A DNA stretch of 64,000 nt from assembly GCA_035559595.1 (NCBI GenBank), contig DATMBF010000019.1:4138-68137 (forward strand), given 5' to 3'. How positions within the stretch are numbered: position 1 is the first letter of the stretch; each line of letters opens with the position of its first letter. Shown here in pieces: positions 35,268 through 42,770 of this stretch. Under the pieces are notes generated by a model. It ran no database searches, was not told the origin of the DNA, and worked only from the letters and a program-made list of their open reading frames with translations. The stretch comes from DATMBF01 sp035559595 (lineage in GTDB: Bacteria; Bacteroidota; Ignavibacteria; UBA10030). The position numbers and the translations under genes were made by a program.

Positions 35268-36620
35268 CTATCGGACTACACGCGGAATGCTAACCAAACT
35301 TGTATTTCCCTCCCGATCCACGGCCTGCACACCAAAAAGAAAGTCATCCTTCAAAACTGGGAGTTTGATCGTCGTGTCGGCGGTGAAAACAGAATGCTGC
35401 CAGACTGGAGAAGTCGTCTGTCGATACCGAACGTAATATCCTGCCACATCCCCCTCCTTGTTCTTTTCCCACCGTAACTCTGTATCATACCCAAGCTCTC
35501 GAGTAACAATCCCGACGTTTGCAGGAGCCCGCGGCGCAAATGCGAGCGTTGCGAACGCTGCGGCGTTTACACGTGCGACATTGGTGAGATAAGGGAAATC
35601 CATGAACTTCGGCAGGTCACCGTACTCTTTACCATTCTCCACCCGCACATTCTGATGCTGCCAATCGTAGTTTTCCCTCGCGACCGAGAATCGCACTGCA
35701 GCAAATCCGCGTTCATGAAACGGAGAGTGATCCCCTCCCCGCAAGAATCGATCCCTGCGGTACACCATTCGAACACCGAAGTTCGGCACGTATTTCTCCG
35801 CCGTTTCGCTGATGTATCTTGCCAGAGACCGAGAAGTACCGTCGTTTTCCAGGCCAAGGTTGTTTCGCATCCGAAAGACGACTCCCGTATCGAGTGGACT
35901 GTATGCTTCTGAAAAAAGTCGAACATAACCCTTCTCGACAGCACCGTCTCCGCCAATCGAGCTTCCTACAATATCGTTATTGAACATCGCCTCCACATCC
36001 AGACGATTCTGCTTCGCCATCTCCGCCCATGCAGTTGCGCCAAGAAGACCTTGCTCCTCACCCGCAAAAGCAATGAACACCAGCGTGGCCTCCACTTCAT
36101 GTGAGGCCAGAATACGAGCTAACTCAAGAACAAGAGCTGTTCCGCTTGCATCATCATTGGCCCCGGGCGCATCGCTGGTTGCATCCAGCGGATCACTTGC
36201 GCGTGAGTCATAGTGCCCGCCGATGACAATGAGCCGTGAGTCGTTTCCTGGTTGAACTCCTTTTGGACGCAGCGTGGCCACAACGTTGACGATTTTCGAC
36301 GGCTTCGGAACTCGCGCCGATGGTGGAACGATCGATTCGTGAAACTCCACCGACATCCTCCCTCCACTTGCCTTCGCGTATGTTCCGAATTCCGACTTAA
36401 TCCAGCGCCGCGCGGCTCCGATGCCGCGGGTCGGGCTCGACGTATCGGAGAGCGTGTGGCGCGTACCAAAGCTCGCAAGCTTTTCAACCAGCATGCGAAG
36501 ATGAGATTCAGAAACTTCCGAAACGATTCTTTGGACCCTCGGGTTCGTCGAGGGCGGTTGCTGCGAATGTGCAACCGACAGCACATGCACCATGAAGCCT
36601 GCAATGATTATTGTTTTCAT
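35268..36620 (-). CDS. M28-family zinc metallopeptidase, exported, with a C-terminal fibronectin-like domain
   Basis: About 450 residues from ATG 36620, which has an AGGAGG site; longer frames upstream fall in the preceding gene. A signal peptide (MKTIIIAGFMVHVLSVAHS) directs export. The two-zinc site is complete: His in IGGHYDSR, Asp in GANDDASG, Glu-Glu in FAGEEQGLLG, Asp in NNDIVG and His in GGDHSPFHE. The last 85 or so residues (from APANVGIV) look like a fibronectin type III-like beta sandwich. It probably acts as an aminopeptidase in periplasm or outside the cell. It follows the methyltransferase by 13 bases. Confidence 0.9.
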   Translation of the reverse strand: MKTIIIAGFMVHVLSVAHSQQPPSTNPRVQRIVSEVSESHLRMLVEKLASFGTRHTLSDTSSPTRGIGAARRWIKSEFGTYAKASGGRMSVEFHESIVPPSARVPKPSKIVNVVATLRPKGVQPGNDSRLIVIGGHYDSRASDPLDATSDAPGANDDASGTALVLELARILASHEVEATLVFIAFAGEEQGLLGATAWAEMAKQNRLDVEAMFNNDIVGSSIGGDGAVEKGYVRLFSEAYSPLDTGVVFRMRNNLGLENDGTSRSLARYISETAEKYVPNFGVRMVYRRDRFLRGGDHSPFHERGFAAVRFSVARENYDWQHQNVRVENGKEYGDLPKFMDFPYLTNVARVNAAAFATLAFAPRAPANVGIVTRELGYDTELRWEKNKEGDVAGYYVRYRQTTSPVWQHSVFTADTTIKLPVLKDDFLFGVQAVDREGNTSLVSIPRVVR

Positions 36621-36633
36621 ACGTCCTCCTCGA

Positions 36634-37440
36634 TTACACAGTGCCACGGGAATCACTGACGCAGAGAATCCCGATTCTTCCAAGATCAAGATGGAGCCCA
36701 TTCTTTTCCGCTTGTATGATCTTTTTCCACGCCCGGCGAACAGAGACCGACCAGAAACCGATGTCATCGAAAACCACAACGCCATCGGAGGTAAGGTAGG
36801 ATTTGATCGTTTCATAATATCGGCGAGTCGGTTCTTCCGCATGATGGCCATCCACGAAAACGAGATCAACTGCGCCGAGACGATCGAGTGTAGGAACGAG
36901 CATATCGTGGAATCGTCCGACGACAACATCGGGTGCGCAGTGCGAGAGAGTTCCTATCGTTCGTCTTGCATAGTCGGCGAGAGTCGGATCACCCTCGATG
37001 CTCGTGAGTCTACCGCCATCCCCATTCAAATCTAGCGCACTCTGGATGTAGCATGCGGATACGCCAAGATTCGTGCCTAATTCCAGGACTCGACGAGGTC
37101 TCAGCAATCGCACAAGTCTGAATAAGAACACCCCCCAATGGTGAGAAACCGCAGAAGTACGGTAGATGTCGGAGATTCTTCGCCCATGGTGACGGCTTGC
37201 AGTTTGCGAGGCCCCCGCTCCAAAGTCCGTGATAGTGATGAGCGTGTGGTCATTCTCGATTTGTTTTCTTACTTCAAGAATCGTTCGGATCGATTCGGCC
37301 TCTTCCGGAGAAAAACGCGTATCACTGCTGAACCTCAACAAGCTCGCGACCCGAGGCCCGCGACCAGCCTGCACCCGGAGCTGGAGTTCGATCGCAGCCC
37401 GAAGGGAGGTACCAAACAGTGCGAGGGGTATTCCAATCAC
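36634..37440 (-). CDS. Class I SAM-dependent methyltransferase (O-methyltransferase-like)
   Basis: A 268-residue protein. The SAM-binding loop is VLELGTNLGVSACYIQSAL near residue 117. LTSIEGDPTLADYARR carries the acidic residue for ribose, and VDLVFVDGHHAEEP is the metal-site-like motif seen in catechol O-methyltransferase relatives. GVVVFDDIGF is the next strand. The substrate is unknown. It lies six bases after threonine synthase and 13 before the M28 peptidase, forming a three-gene unit. The N-terminal hydrophobic start could be a membrane-association segment. Confidence 0.8.
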   Translation of the reverse strand: MIGIPLALFGTSLRAAIELQLRVQAGRGPRVASLLRFSSDTRFSPEEAESIRTILEVRKQIENDHTLITITDFGAGASQTASRHHGRRISDIYRTSAVSHHWGVFLFRLVRLLRPRRVLELGTNLGVSACYIQSALDLNGDGGRLTSIEGDPTLADYARRTIGTLSHCAPDVVVGRFHDMLVPTLDRLGAVDLVFVDGHHAEEPTRRYYETIKSYLTSDGVVVFDDIGFWSVSVRRAWKKIIQAEKNGLHLDLGRIGILCVSDSRGTV

Positions 37441-37446
37441 CTTGTT

Positions 37447-38661
37447 CTATCTCCTGTTTCCCGCCTCAAAGTGAGAAGGCGTTTTTTCGTCGTCCATAAT
37501 TGCGGGGTACTTTAATCCGGTCGCAGTGTTGAAAAGCACAATAGTCTCCCCCCGCTTAATGCTTTTTGCTTCAACGAGCTTTCGCAGGGCAACGAGTGTG
37601 GCAGCGCCTTCCGGGCAAATGAACAACCCTTCCTCACGAGCAATCTCCCTCATTGCCCTGCGAATCTCATCGTCAGATGCCTCCACAGCGTTGCCGTTTG
37701 AAGCATAAATGGCATCGAGAATCAGATGATCGGCAAACGCTTTGGGAACACGTAGTCCGGAAGCAATAGTGGCCGCGTTCTCCCAGAACTCCGACTTCCG
37801 TTTGTTTTCGCGAAACGCCTTGACAATCGGTGCACACCCGCTCGATTGAACGGAGATCATGCGCGGCCTCTTCGGGCCGATCCATCCAAGCTGCTCCATC
37901 TCATCGAAAGCTTTCCACATCCCAATTAACCCTGTGCCCCCGCCAGTGGGGTAGATGATAACATCAGGCAACACCCAACCGAGTTGCTCGGCGAGCTCAT
38001 AGCCCATTGTCTTCTTTCCTTCGAGCCGATAGGGCTCCTTCAGTGTCGAAACATCAAACCAATCCGGATTGTTCTTCTTTTCTTCCTGCATCGTTCGAGC
38101 GGCATCGCTGATCGTACCCTTCACGAACCGAATCCAAGCCCCATACATTTTGCATTCGACGATGTTTGCCTCCGGCGTGTCCTCCGGCAGGAAGATCGTG
38201 CTTCTCATTCCCGCCTTCGCCGCGTAGGCGGCGAGAGCACCGGCCGCATTCCCGGCCGAAGGAATGCAAAGACTTCGCACACCAAGCTCCTTCGCCTTTG
38301 AGACCGCCATGGCGAGTCCCCTCGCTTTGAACGAACCGGTCGGAAGGTGCCCCTCATCTTTCATCAAAAGATTCTCCAGCGATATCTTTTCCGCAAGCCG
38401 TTTGAGATGGAGAATCGGCGTCATCACTTCTCCCAACGAAACGATATTCTCGGGACGTTCAATTGGCAGAAGAGGCGAATAACGCCAGAGCGATGGAGAT
38501 TGCCGGTCGAGGTCTTCCTTCTTGACGTGTGTCTTTGCCGAGCGGAGGTCATAGCGTGCGAGAAGTGGTTTCCCACATGATCGGCAGAAGGTCTGAATTT
38601 CGTGCGGCGAATGACGATCGCCACAGACACTGCATTCGAGGTGTGTAAGAAACGTTTTCAC
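37447..38661 (-). CDS. thrC: Threonine synthase
   Basis: A 404-residue PLP enzyme making threonine from phosphohomoserine. The N-terminal CSVCGDRHSPHEIQTFCRSC is the Cys4 zinc-ribbon-like start common in this clade. The PLP Lys is in LPTGSFKARG, phosphate is bound by SAGNAAGALAAYA, and YPTGGGTGLIGMWK is also conserved. It is the first gene of a minus-strand trio. An 8-base inverted repeat lies 46 bases upstream (38707-38731). Confidence 0.93.
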   Translation of the reverse strand: MKTFLTHLECSVCGDRHSPHEIQTFCRSCGKPLLARYDLRSAKTHVKKEDLDRQSPSLWRYSPLLPIERPENIVSLGEVMTPILHLKRLAEKISLENLLMKDEGHLPTGSFKARGLAMAVSKAKELGVRSLCIPSAGNAAGALAAYAAKAGMRSTIFLPEDTPEANIVECKMYGAWIRFVKGTISDAARTMQEEKKNNPDWFDVSTLKEPYRLEGKKTMGYELAEQLGWVLPDVIIYPTGGGTGLIGMWKAFDEMEQLGWIGPKRPRMISVQSSGCAPIVKAFRENKRKSEFWENAATIASGLRVPKAFADHLILDAIYASNGNAVEASDDEIRRAMREIAREEGLFICPEGAATLVALRKLVEAKSIKRGETIVLFNTATGLKYPAIMDDEKTPSHFEAGNRR

Positions 38662-38706
38662 GTTGGTCGAGCGCTTTGAAATGTAGATGTGGGTTGCTGG
38701 AGATGC

Positions 38707-38731
38707 AAACAGTTTTTGCAGGGAACTGTTT
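38707..38731. promoter_or_regulatory. Inverted repeat in the thrC/cytochrome-porin divergent region
   Basis: Perfect 8-base arms AAACAGTT and AACTGTTT are separated by nine bases. The site lies between the divergent starts of thrC (38661) and the cytochrome-porin gene (38870). It could be an operator or an RNA hairpin in the thrC leader. Nothing else stands out in the 208-base region except the promoter at 38793-38821. Confidence 0.35.
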
Positions 38732-38792
38732 AGCGGGATAAGTGTTCTAATATTCTTATGATCGATGGCGTGATCAACCTCATAACATGTTG

Positions 38793-38821
38793 TTGAATAT
38801 CAGACCCCTTTTCTCTACATT
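38793..38821 (+). promoter_or_regulatory. Sigma70-like promoter of the cytochrome-porin gene
   Basis: -35 TTGAAT (38793-38798), a 17-base spacer and -10 TACATT (38816-38821), 48 bases before the chosen ATG. Confidence 0.5.
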
Positions 38822-38869
38822 CTCAGCGTTCGCTCGAGGATGTTACCAACACAAAGCGAAAGGTTGACT

Positions 38870-40030
38870 ATGCGAAAACGAATTCTGTTTTTTGTCGGTT
38901 TGAGTGTCCTTTTTCTTTCTCTTAGCTCTGCCTTACCGCGGTTCGCCGGCCGCACGAGCTATTCTTGCCAGAGCTGCCACGTTAACCCAACGGGAGGGGG
39001 CCTGCGTTCGGTGTTCGGCGTGCAATACGGCAGAGACGATCTGCCGATGGAGACCTTCAAAGAGCACTATTCACTCGACGATTTTTCGACGCAAATCTCA
39101 GATTTCATTTCCTACGGAATGAATTTCCGGTTCCTTTACTTCTATCAGCAAAAAGAACGGAGCGGGGCCAAAGTTGATCGGAGTTCCTTCTTTCCGATGC
39201 AGGCGGACATGTACTTCAATCTCGCCGTGTCAAAGAAAATTAACATCTATGCGAATCCGGCCTTTGGTCTCTTCTCCCGCTACGAGATCTTTGCTGTTGC
39301 AAAAGTCCTCCCACTCAACGGCTATGTTAAAGTCGGGAGATTCTATCCCCCTTACGGTCTTAGACATGACGACCACACCACGTTCGTCCGCGAAATCACG
39401 CCATTCAGAAATTATCAGGGTCAGGACGCCGGCGTTGAAGCGGGAATCTCTCCGGGTCCAATCACCATCGTCGGCGCGGTCATGAACGGAGGAGGCGGCG
39501 ATCGTGCCGGATCGAATCCCACTGCCTACCTTGCCAATGCATGGGGACAGGTGAAACTCGGCCCCGTGAATAGCTTACTTGGCGTCTCGGCATACGACAA
39601 CGCAGTCTCATCCACGAACAAGATTCGGCTCCTCACTGCGTACGGGATATTCTCTTTTCGCGAGAACCTGACATTGATTGTCGACGCCCAGCAAGTAGAG
39701 GGAAACTCGACTGACCTCAAGGTGAACTCCGAGCGAAGGACAGGTTTCCTCGTGAACCCCTTCAACACAAGCGGAGCCACGCAGAAACAACGTGCACTAT
39801 ACATCGAAGCGGATTACCTGCTCACATCCGGTGTGGATTTGAAGCTTGCCTACGACTTTTTCGATCCGAGCACAGAGTTCACGACAGGCATCGCTCAACG
39901 GTACGGCATCGGCTTCGAGCTCTTCCCGATCAGCGGCATCGAGCTGCGACCGATGTTCCGTATGATCGACGACACAATTATTCATCTCAAAGCAAACGAG
40001 TTTCATCTCTTGTTCCATTATTACCTCTAA
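38870..40030 (+). CDS. Fused monohaem c-type cytochrome and outer-membrane porin (Cyc2-like architecture)
   Basis: About 386 residues from ATG 38870, chosen for its AAAGG site and a clean signal peptide (cleavage near LSSA-LPRF). The mature N-terminus carries one c-haem motif, CQSCH at residues 33-37, followed by VNPTGGGLRSVFG. The remaining 340 residues look like an outer-membrane barrel: alternating strands, YVKVGRFYPPYGLRHDD, many aromatics, and the end FHYYL. One haem close to the mature N-terminus followed by a porin is the layout of Cyc2, the iron-oxidation protein. The Cyc2 FGRxFK motif is not seen, so it is at best a distant relative. The cytochrome at 40076 follows. Confidence 0.72.
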   Translation: MRKRILFFVGLSVLFLSLSSALPRFAGRTSYSCQSCHVNPTGGGLRSVFGVQYGRDDLPMETFKEHYSLDDFSTQISDFISYGMNFRFLYFYQQKERSGAKVDRSSFFPMQADMYFNLAVSKKINIYANPAFGLFSRYEIFAVAKVLPLNGYVKVGRFYPPYGLRHDDHTTFVREITPFRNYQGQDAGVEAGISPGPITIVGAVMNGGGGDRAGSNPTAYLANAWGQVKLGPVNSLLGVSAYDNAVSSTNKIRLLTAYGIFSFRENLTLIVDAQQVEGNSTDLKVNSERRTGFLVNPFNTSGATQKQRALYIEADYLLTSGVDLKLAYDFFDPSTEFTTGIAQRYGIGFELFPISGIELRPMFRMIDDTIIHLKANEFHLLFHYYL

Positions 40031-40075
40031 TCCGGACACTGCGGGAGCTTTCAGCGTAACGGAAAGGACGAAGAC

Positions 40076-40447
40076 ATGAGCATCACACGCATTCTATCCC
40101 TCATCACCGTTGTTTTTCTTTGCACGTTTACAATCAAGGCGCAGAAGAAGCAACTGACATTCAAGTCGGATGTGTTTCCAATTCTGAAAAGCTACTGCCT
40201 CCCCTGTCATCTTCAGGAGAACGAAAATCCCAGCGGACTCTCACTGGACAACTATGAGCTTTTGATGAAGGGCGGGAACCACGGAAACACGGTTGTTCCC
40301 GGCAAACCGAAAGAGAGCAATCTCTATCTCAAGCTTTTGCCGAATCCGCCCTTTGGAAAACAAATGGCGAGGAACAAGAAGAAACTAACGGAGGAAGAAC
40401 TCAAGATCATTTACCAATGGATTGAACAGGGAGCGATCAAGGAGTAG
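40076..40447 (+). CDS. Small exported monohaem c-type cytochrome (PSCyt1-like)
   Basis: A 123-residue protein with a signal peptide (about residues 1-22) and a GGAAAGGACG-type ribosome site. The haem motif is CLPCH near residue 42. SGLSLDNYELLMKGGNHGN, VVPGKPKESNLYLKLLP and YQWIEQGAIKE match the planctomycete-type cytochrome c (PSCyt1) pattern. The Met in KQMARNKKK could be the sixth haem ligand. It lies 45 bases after the cytochrome-porin and is probably its soluble periplasmic electron partner; that is inference. The next gene (pyk) is convergent, and the 131-base gap shows no clear terminator. Confidence 0.85.
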   Translation: MSITRILSLITVVFLCTFTIKAQKKQLTFKSDVFPILKSYCLPCHLQENENPSGLSLDNYELLMKGGNHGNTVVPGKPKESNLYLKLLPNPPFGKQMARNKKKLTEEELKIIYQWIEQGAIKE

Positions 40448-40578
40448 GGGAGGTTCTGGCTTAGAGGTGAGAGGTTCGGGTTAGGGATCAGACTCATCCG
40501 CCGACGCCGCGTTATGGCATAGGTGGACAGTGGGCCCCACAATTCCTCGCTTCCACAACTTCATTTTTCAGTATCCTA

Positions 40579-42024
40579 TCACTCCACAATTTCCACTTTC
40601 ACCGTATTCGTCGTCCCTTTTGACATCAAGGGAATTCCTGCCGTAAAGACTACATAATCCCCTTTACTCACGTAGCCAGATTCCAACAGTTTGTCTTTAA
40701 TCTGCTTAAAGGCAACGTCGGTTGCGCTTCGGTCGAAATCGGGGATGACAATGCCGCGAACTCCCCAGACAAGGTTGAGCCTTCGCAGAATCCTATCGCG
40801 AGCTGTCACGGCAACGATCCGCGCCAACGGCCGGTATTTGCTGATGCGCATGGCCGTCGCACCCGAATGCGTAATGGGCACAATCGCCCGCGCCTTCACC
40901 TGTCTGGCTATCACGCAAGCAGCACGCGCCACGGCGTTAAACATCTCCTCCCCCTCTTCTCGAACATCCTCGATATTCAAACTGTCCGAGCGTTGACCCT
41001 CAGCCCGCTGAATGATTCGATCCATTGTCCGAACCGCCTCGACTGGATACTTTCCCACCGATGTCTCTCCGCTCAGCATCACGCAATCTGCCCCATCGAG
41101 GACGGCATTAGCAACATCGTTGGCTTCGGCACGCGTGGGACGGGGGTTCTCGATCATCGATTCCAGCATCTGCGTCGCAATGATGACCGGCTTCCCCGCT
41201 TCGTTACACTTCTTCACAATCATCTTTTGGACCGGTGGCACGTCCTCCGGCGGTAACTCAACGCCGAGATCGCCACGAGCCACCATGATAACATCCGCCT
41301 CATCGATGATGGAATCAATGGCGTCCACGGCTTCGGGCTTTTCGATCTTTGCCACGATCGGAACACGGATACCCTTCTGCACTTCACGAATGATCACTTC
41401 TCGCAACTGCCTGATGTCATCTGCGGTTCGAACGAACGAGAGTGCAACATAATCGATCCCGTTCGCAAGACCGAATTTCAGGTCCTCAACATCTTTCTCG
41501 GTAAACGACGAGATGCTGGTCCTCACCCCTGGGAGGTTCATCCCCTTCTTCTCGGATAACACTCCCCCATTCACCACAACACATTCTACTTCACGTGCCG
41601 ATCTTCCAACAACTTGAAGTTTCATCTTCCCATCATCAAGAAGGATCGTATCACCGGGCTTGACGTCATTCGGCAGGAGTTTGTACGTCGTCGAGATCTT
41701 CTCCGCTGTGCCGGGAATATCGTCAATCGTAATGGAAAGTTTTCCACCGGTTTTCAGCTCGACGGTCTTATCTTTTAGGGTTCCGATTCGAATTTTGGGT
41801 CCGCTAAGGTCCTGCAGGAGTGTAATATGCTCACCCGTGCGACGACTCGCTTCCTTGACATTCTCGATGACTTTGCGGTGTTCTTCATGCGATCCGTGGG
41901 AGAAGTTCAGTCGGGCCACATCCATACCCGCTTCGATCAGCTGAACAAGAACATCAACGTGGTCTGATGCGGGGCCAATCGTACAAATGATTTTCGTATG
42001 CCCGAAGACTCTTGCTTTGTTCAT
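40579..42024 (-). CDS. pyk: Pyruvate kinase
   Basis: A 481-residue glycolytic enzyme transferring phosphate from phosphoenolpyruvate to ADP. TKIICTIGPASDHVD is the N-terminal strand, and VPIVAKIEKPEAVDAID holds the catalytic Lys and Glu. VMVARGDLGVELPPEDVP is the signature, with GKPVIIATQMLESMIENPRP next. The C-terminal allosteric domain (from about 355) is present. The start overlaps the sirtuin stop by four bases, so the two are coupled. Confidence 0.96.
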   Translation of the reverse strand: MNKARVFGHTKIICTIGPASDHVDVLVQLIEAGMDVARLNFSHGSHEEHRKVIENVKEASRRTGEHITLLQDLSGPKIRIGTLKDKTVELKTGGKLSITIDDIPGTAEKISTTYKLLPNDVKPGDTILLDDGKMKLQVVGRSAREVECVVVNGGVLSEKKGMNLPGVRTSISSFTEKDVEDLKFGLANGIDYVALSFVRTADDIRQLREVIIREVQKGIRVPIVAKIEKPEAVDAIDSIIDEADVIMVARGDLGVELPPEDVPPVQKMIVKKCNEAGKPVIIATQMLESMIENPRPTRAEANDVANAVLDGADCVMLSGETSVGKYPVEAVRTMDRIIQRAEGQRSDSLNIEDVREEGEEMFNAVARAACVIARQVKARAIVPITHSGATAMRISKYRPLARIVAVTARDRILRRLNLVWGVRGIVIPDFDRSATDVAFKQIKDKLLESGYVSKGDYVVFTAGIPLMSKGTTNTVKVEIVE

Positions 42025-42770
42025 AGGCCTCCAGTATGAGCCATTTTGAGATGATGAACGAGTTGAGGAAGGATGATTCCCGCCTTTCCCAGAAGCGTCT
42101 CCTGAACCCGACTTGAGAGGTCCGTGTATTCCGCATTAATCTCGACAACGTATGCACCGTGTTCGAGCGCCGTTAACGGAAGAGAGGCGGCCGGATAGAC
42201 AACTGCGGATGTTCCAACGCAAAGGAAAAGGTCACAACGCTCTGCGGCAGCTTCCGCTCTCATGAATTGATCCTGCGGGAGAAGTTCTCCGAACCACACA
42301 ACATCGGGTCGTATCAATCCGCCACACTGCGAGCATCGCGGGGGAATATTCTCCTCCGTGATCTGCTCGTTCGAAGGACGACGGCAGTTGATGCAATAGC
42401 TTCGCTCGATATTCCCGTGCAACTCAATGACGTGCTTGCTCCCAGCTCGCGTGTGAAGATTGTCGACATTCTGCGTAACAAGCGTAAAATCTTGGAACAG
42501 GGATTCCATGTCCACTAATGCCGCGTGTGCCGGATTCGGCTGGACCTCGCCGATCACACGCCTTCGATAGGCATACCACTCCCACACGAGTTTCGGATTC
42601 TTGATGAACGCGTCGAAATTTGCAAGCTCCTCCGGCTTGAACTTCGACCACAACCCTTCATTCCCTCGGAACGTTGGAACACCGCTCTCTGCCGATACTC
42701 CCGCGCCAGTCAACACACACACCGATTTCGCCTCGACAAGAACCTGTTGAAATCTCTCCGAGAGAATCAT
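42021..42770 (-). CDS. cobB: NAD-dependent protein deacylase (sirtuin)
   Basis: A 249-residue Sir2-family protein removing acyl groups from lysines with NAD. LTGAGVSAESGVPTFRG and TQNVDNLHTRAGS bind NAD, and IELHGN holds the catalytic His. Four zinc Cys lie in CINC and CSQCGG. The Tyr/Arg pair AYRRR near residue 67 is like that in class III sirtuins, which prefer succinyl or malonyl groups. It overlaps both neighbours by four bases, making one acylase-sirtuin-pyk unit. Confidence 0.93.
   Translation of the reverse strand: MILSERFQQVLVEAKSVCVLTGAGVSAESGVPTFRGNEGLWSKFKPEELANFDAFIKNPKLVWEWYAYRRRVIGEVQPNPAHAALVDMESLFQDFTLVTQNVDNLHTRAGSKHVIELHGNIERSYCINCRRPSNEQITEENIPPRCSQCGGLIRPDVVWFGELLPQDQFMRAEAAAERCDLFLCVGTSAVVYPAASLPLTALEHGAYVVEINAEYTDLSSRVQETLLGKAGIILPQLVHHLKMAHTGGL

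Noticed and set aside
35268..36929. A 553-residue version of the M28 peptidase
   Set aside because: The first 103 residues overlap the methyltransferase gene and precede the real signal peptide and AGGAGG site.
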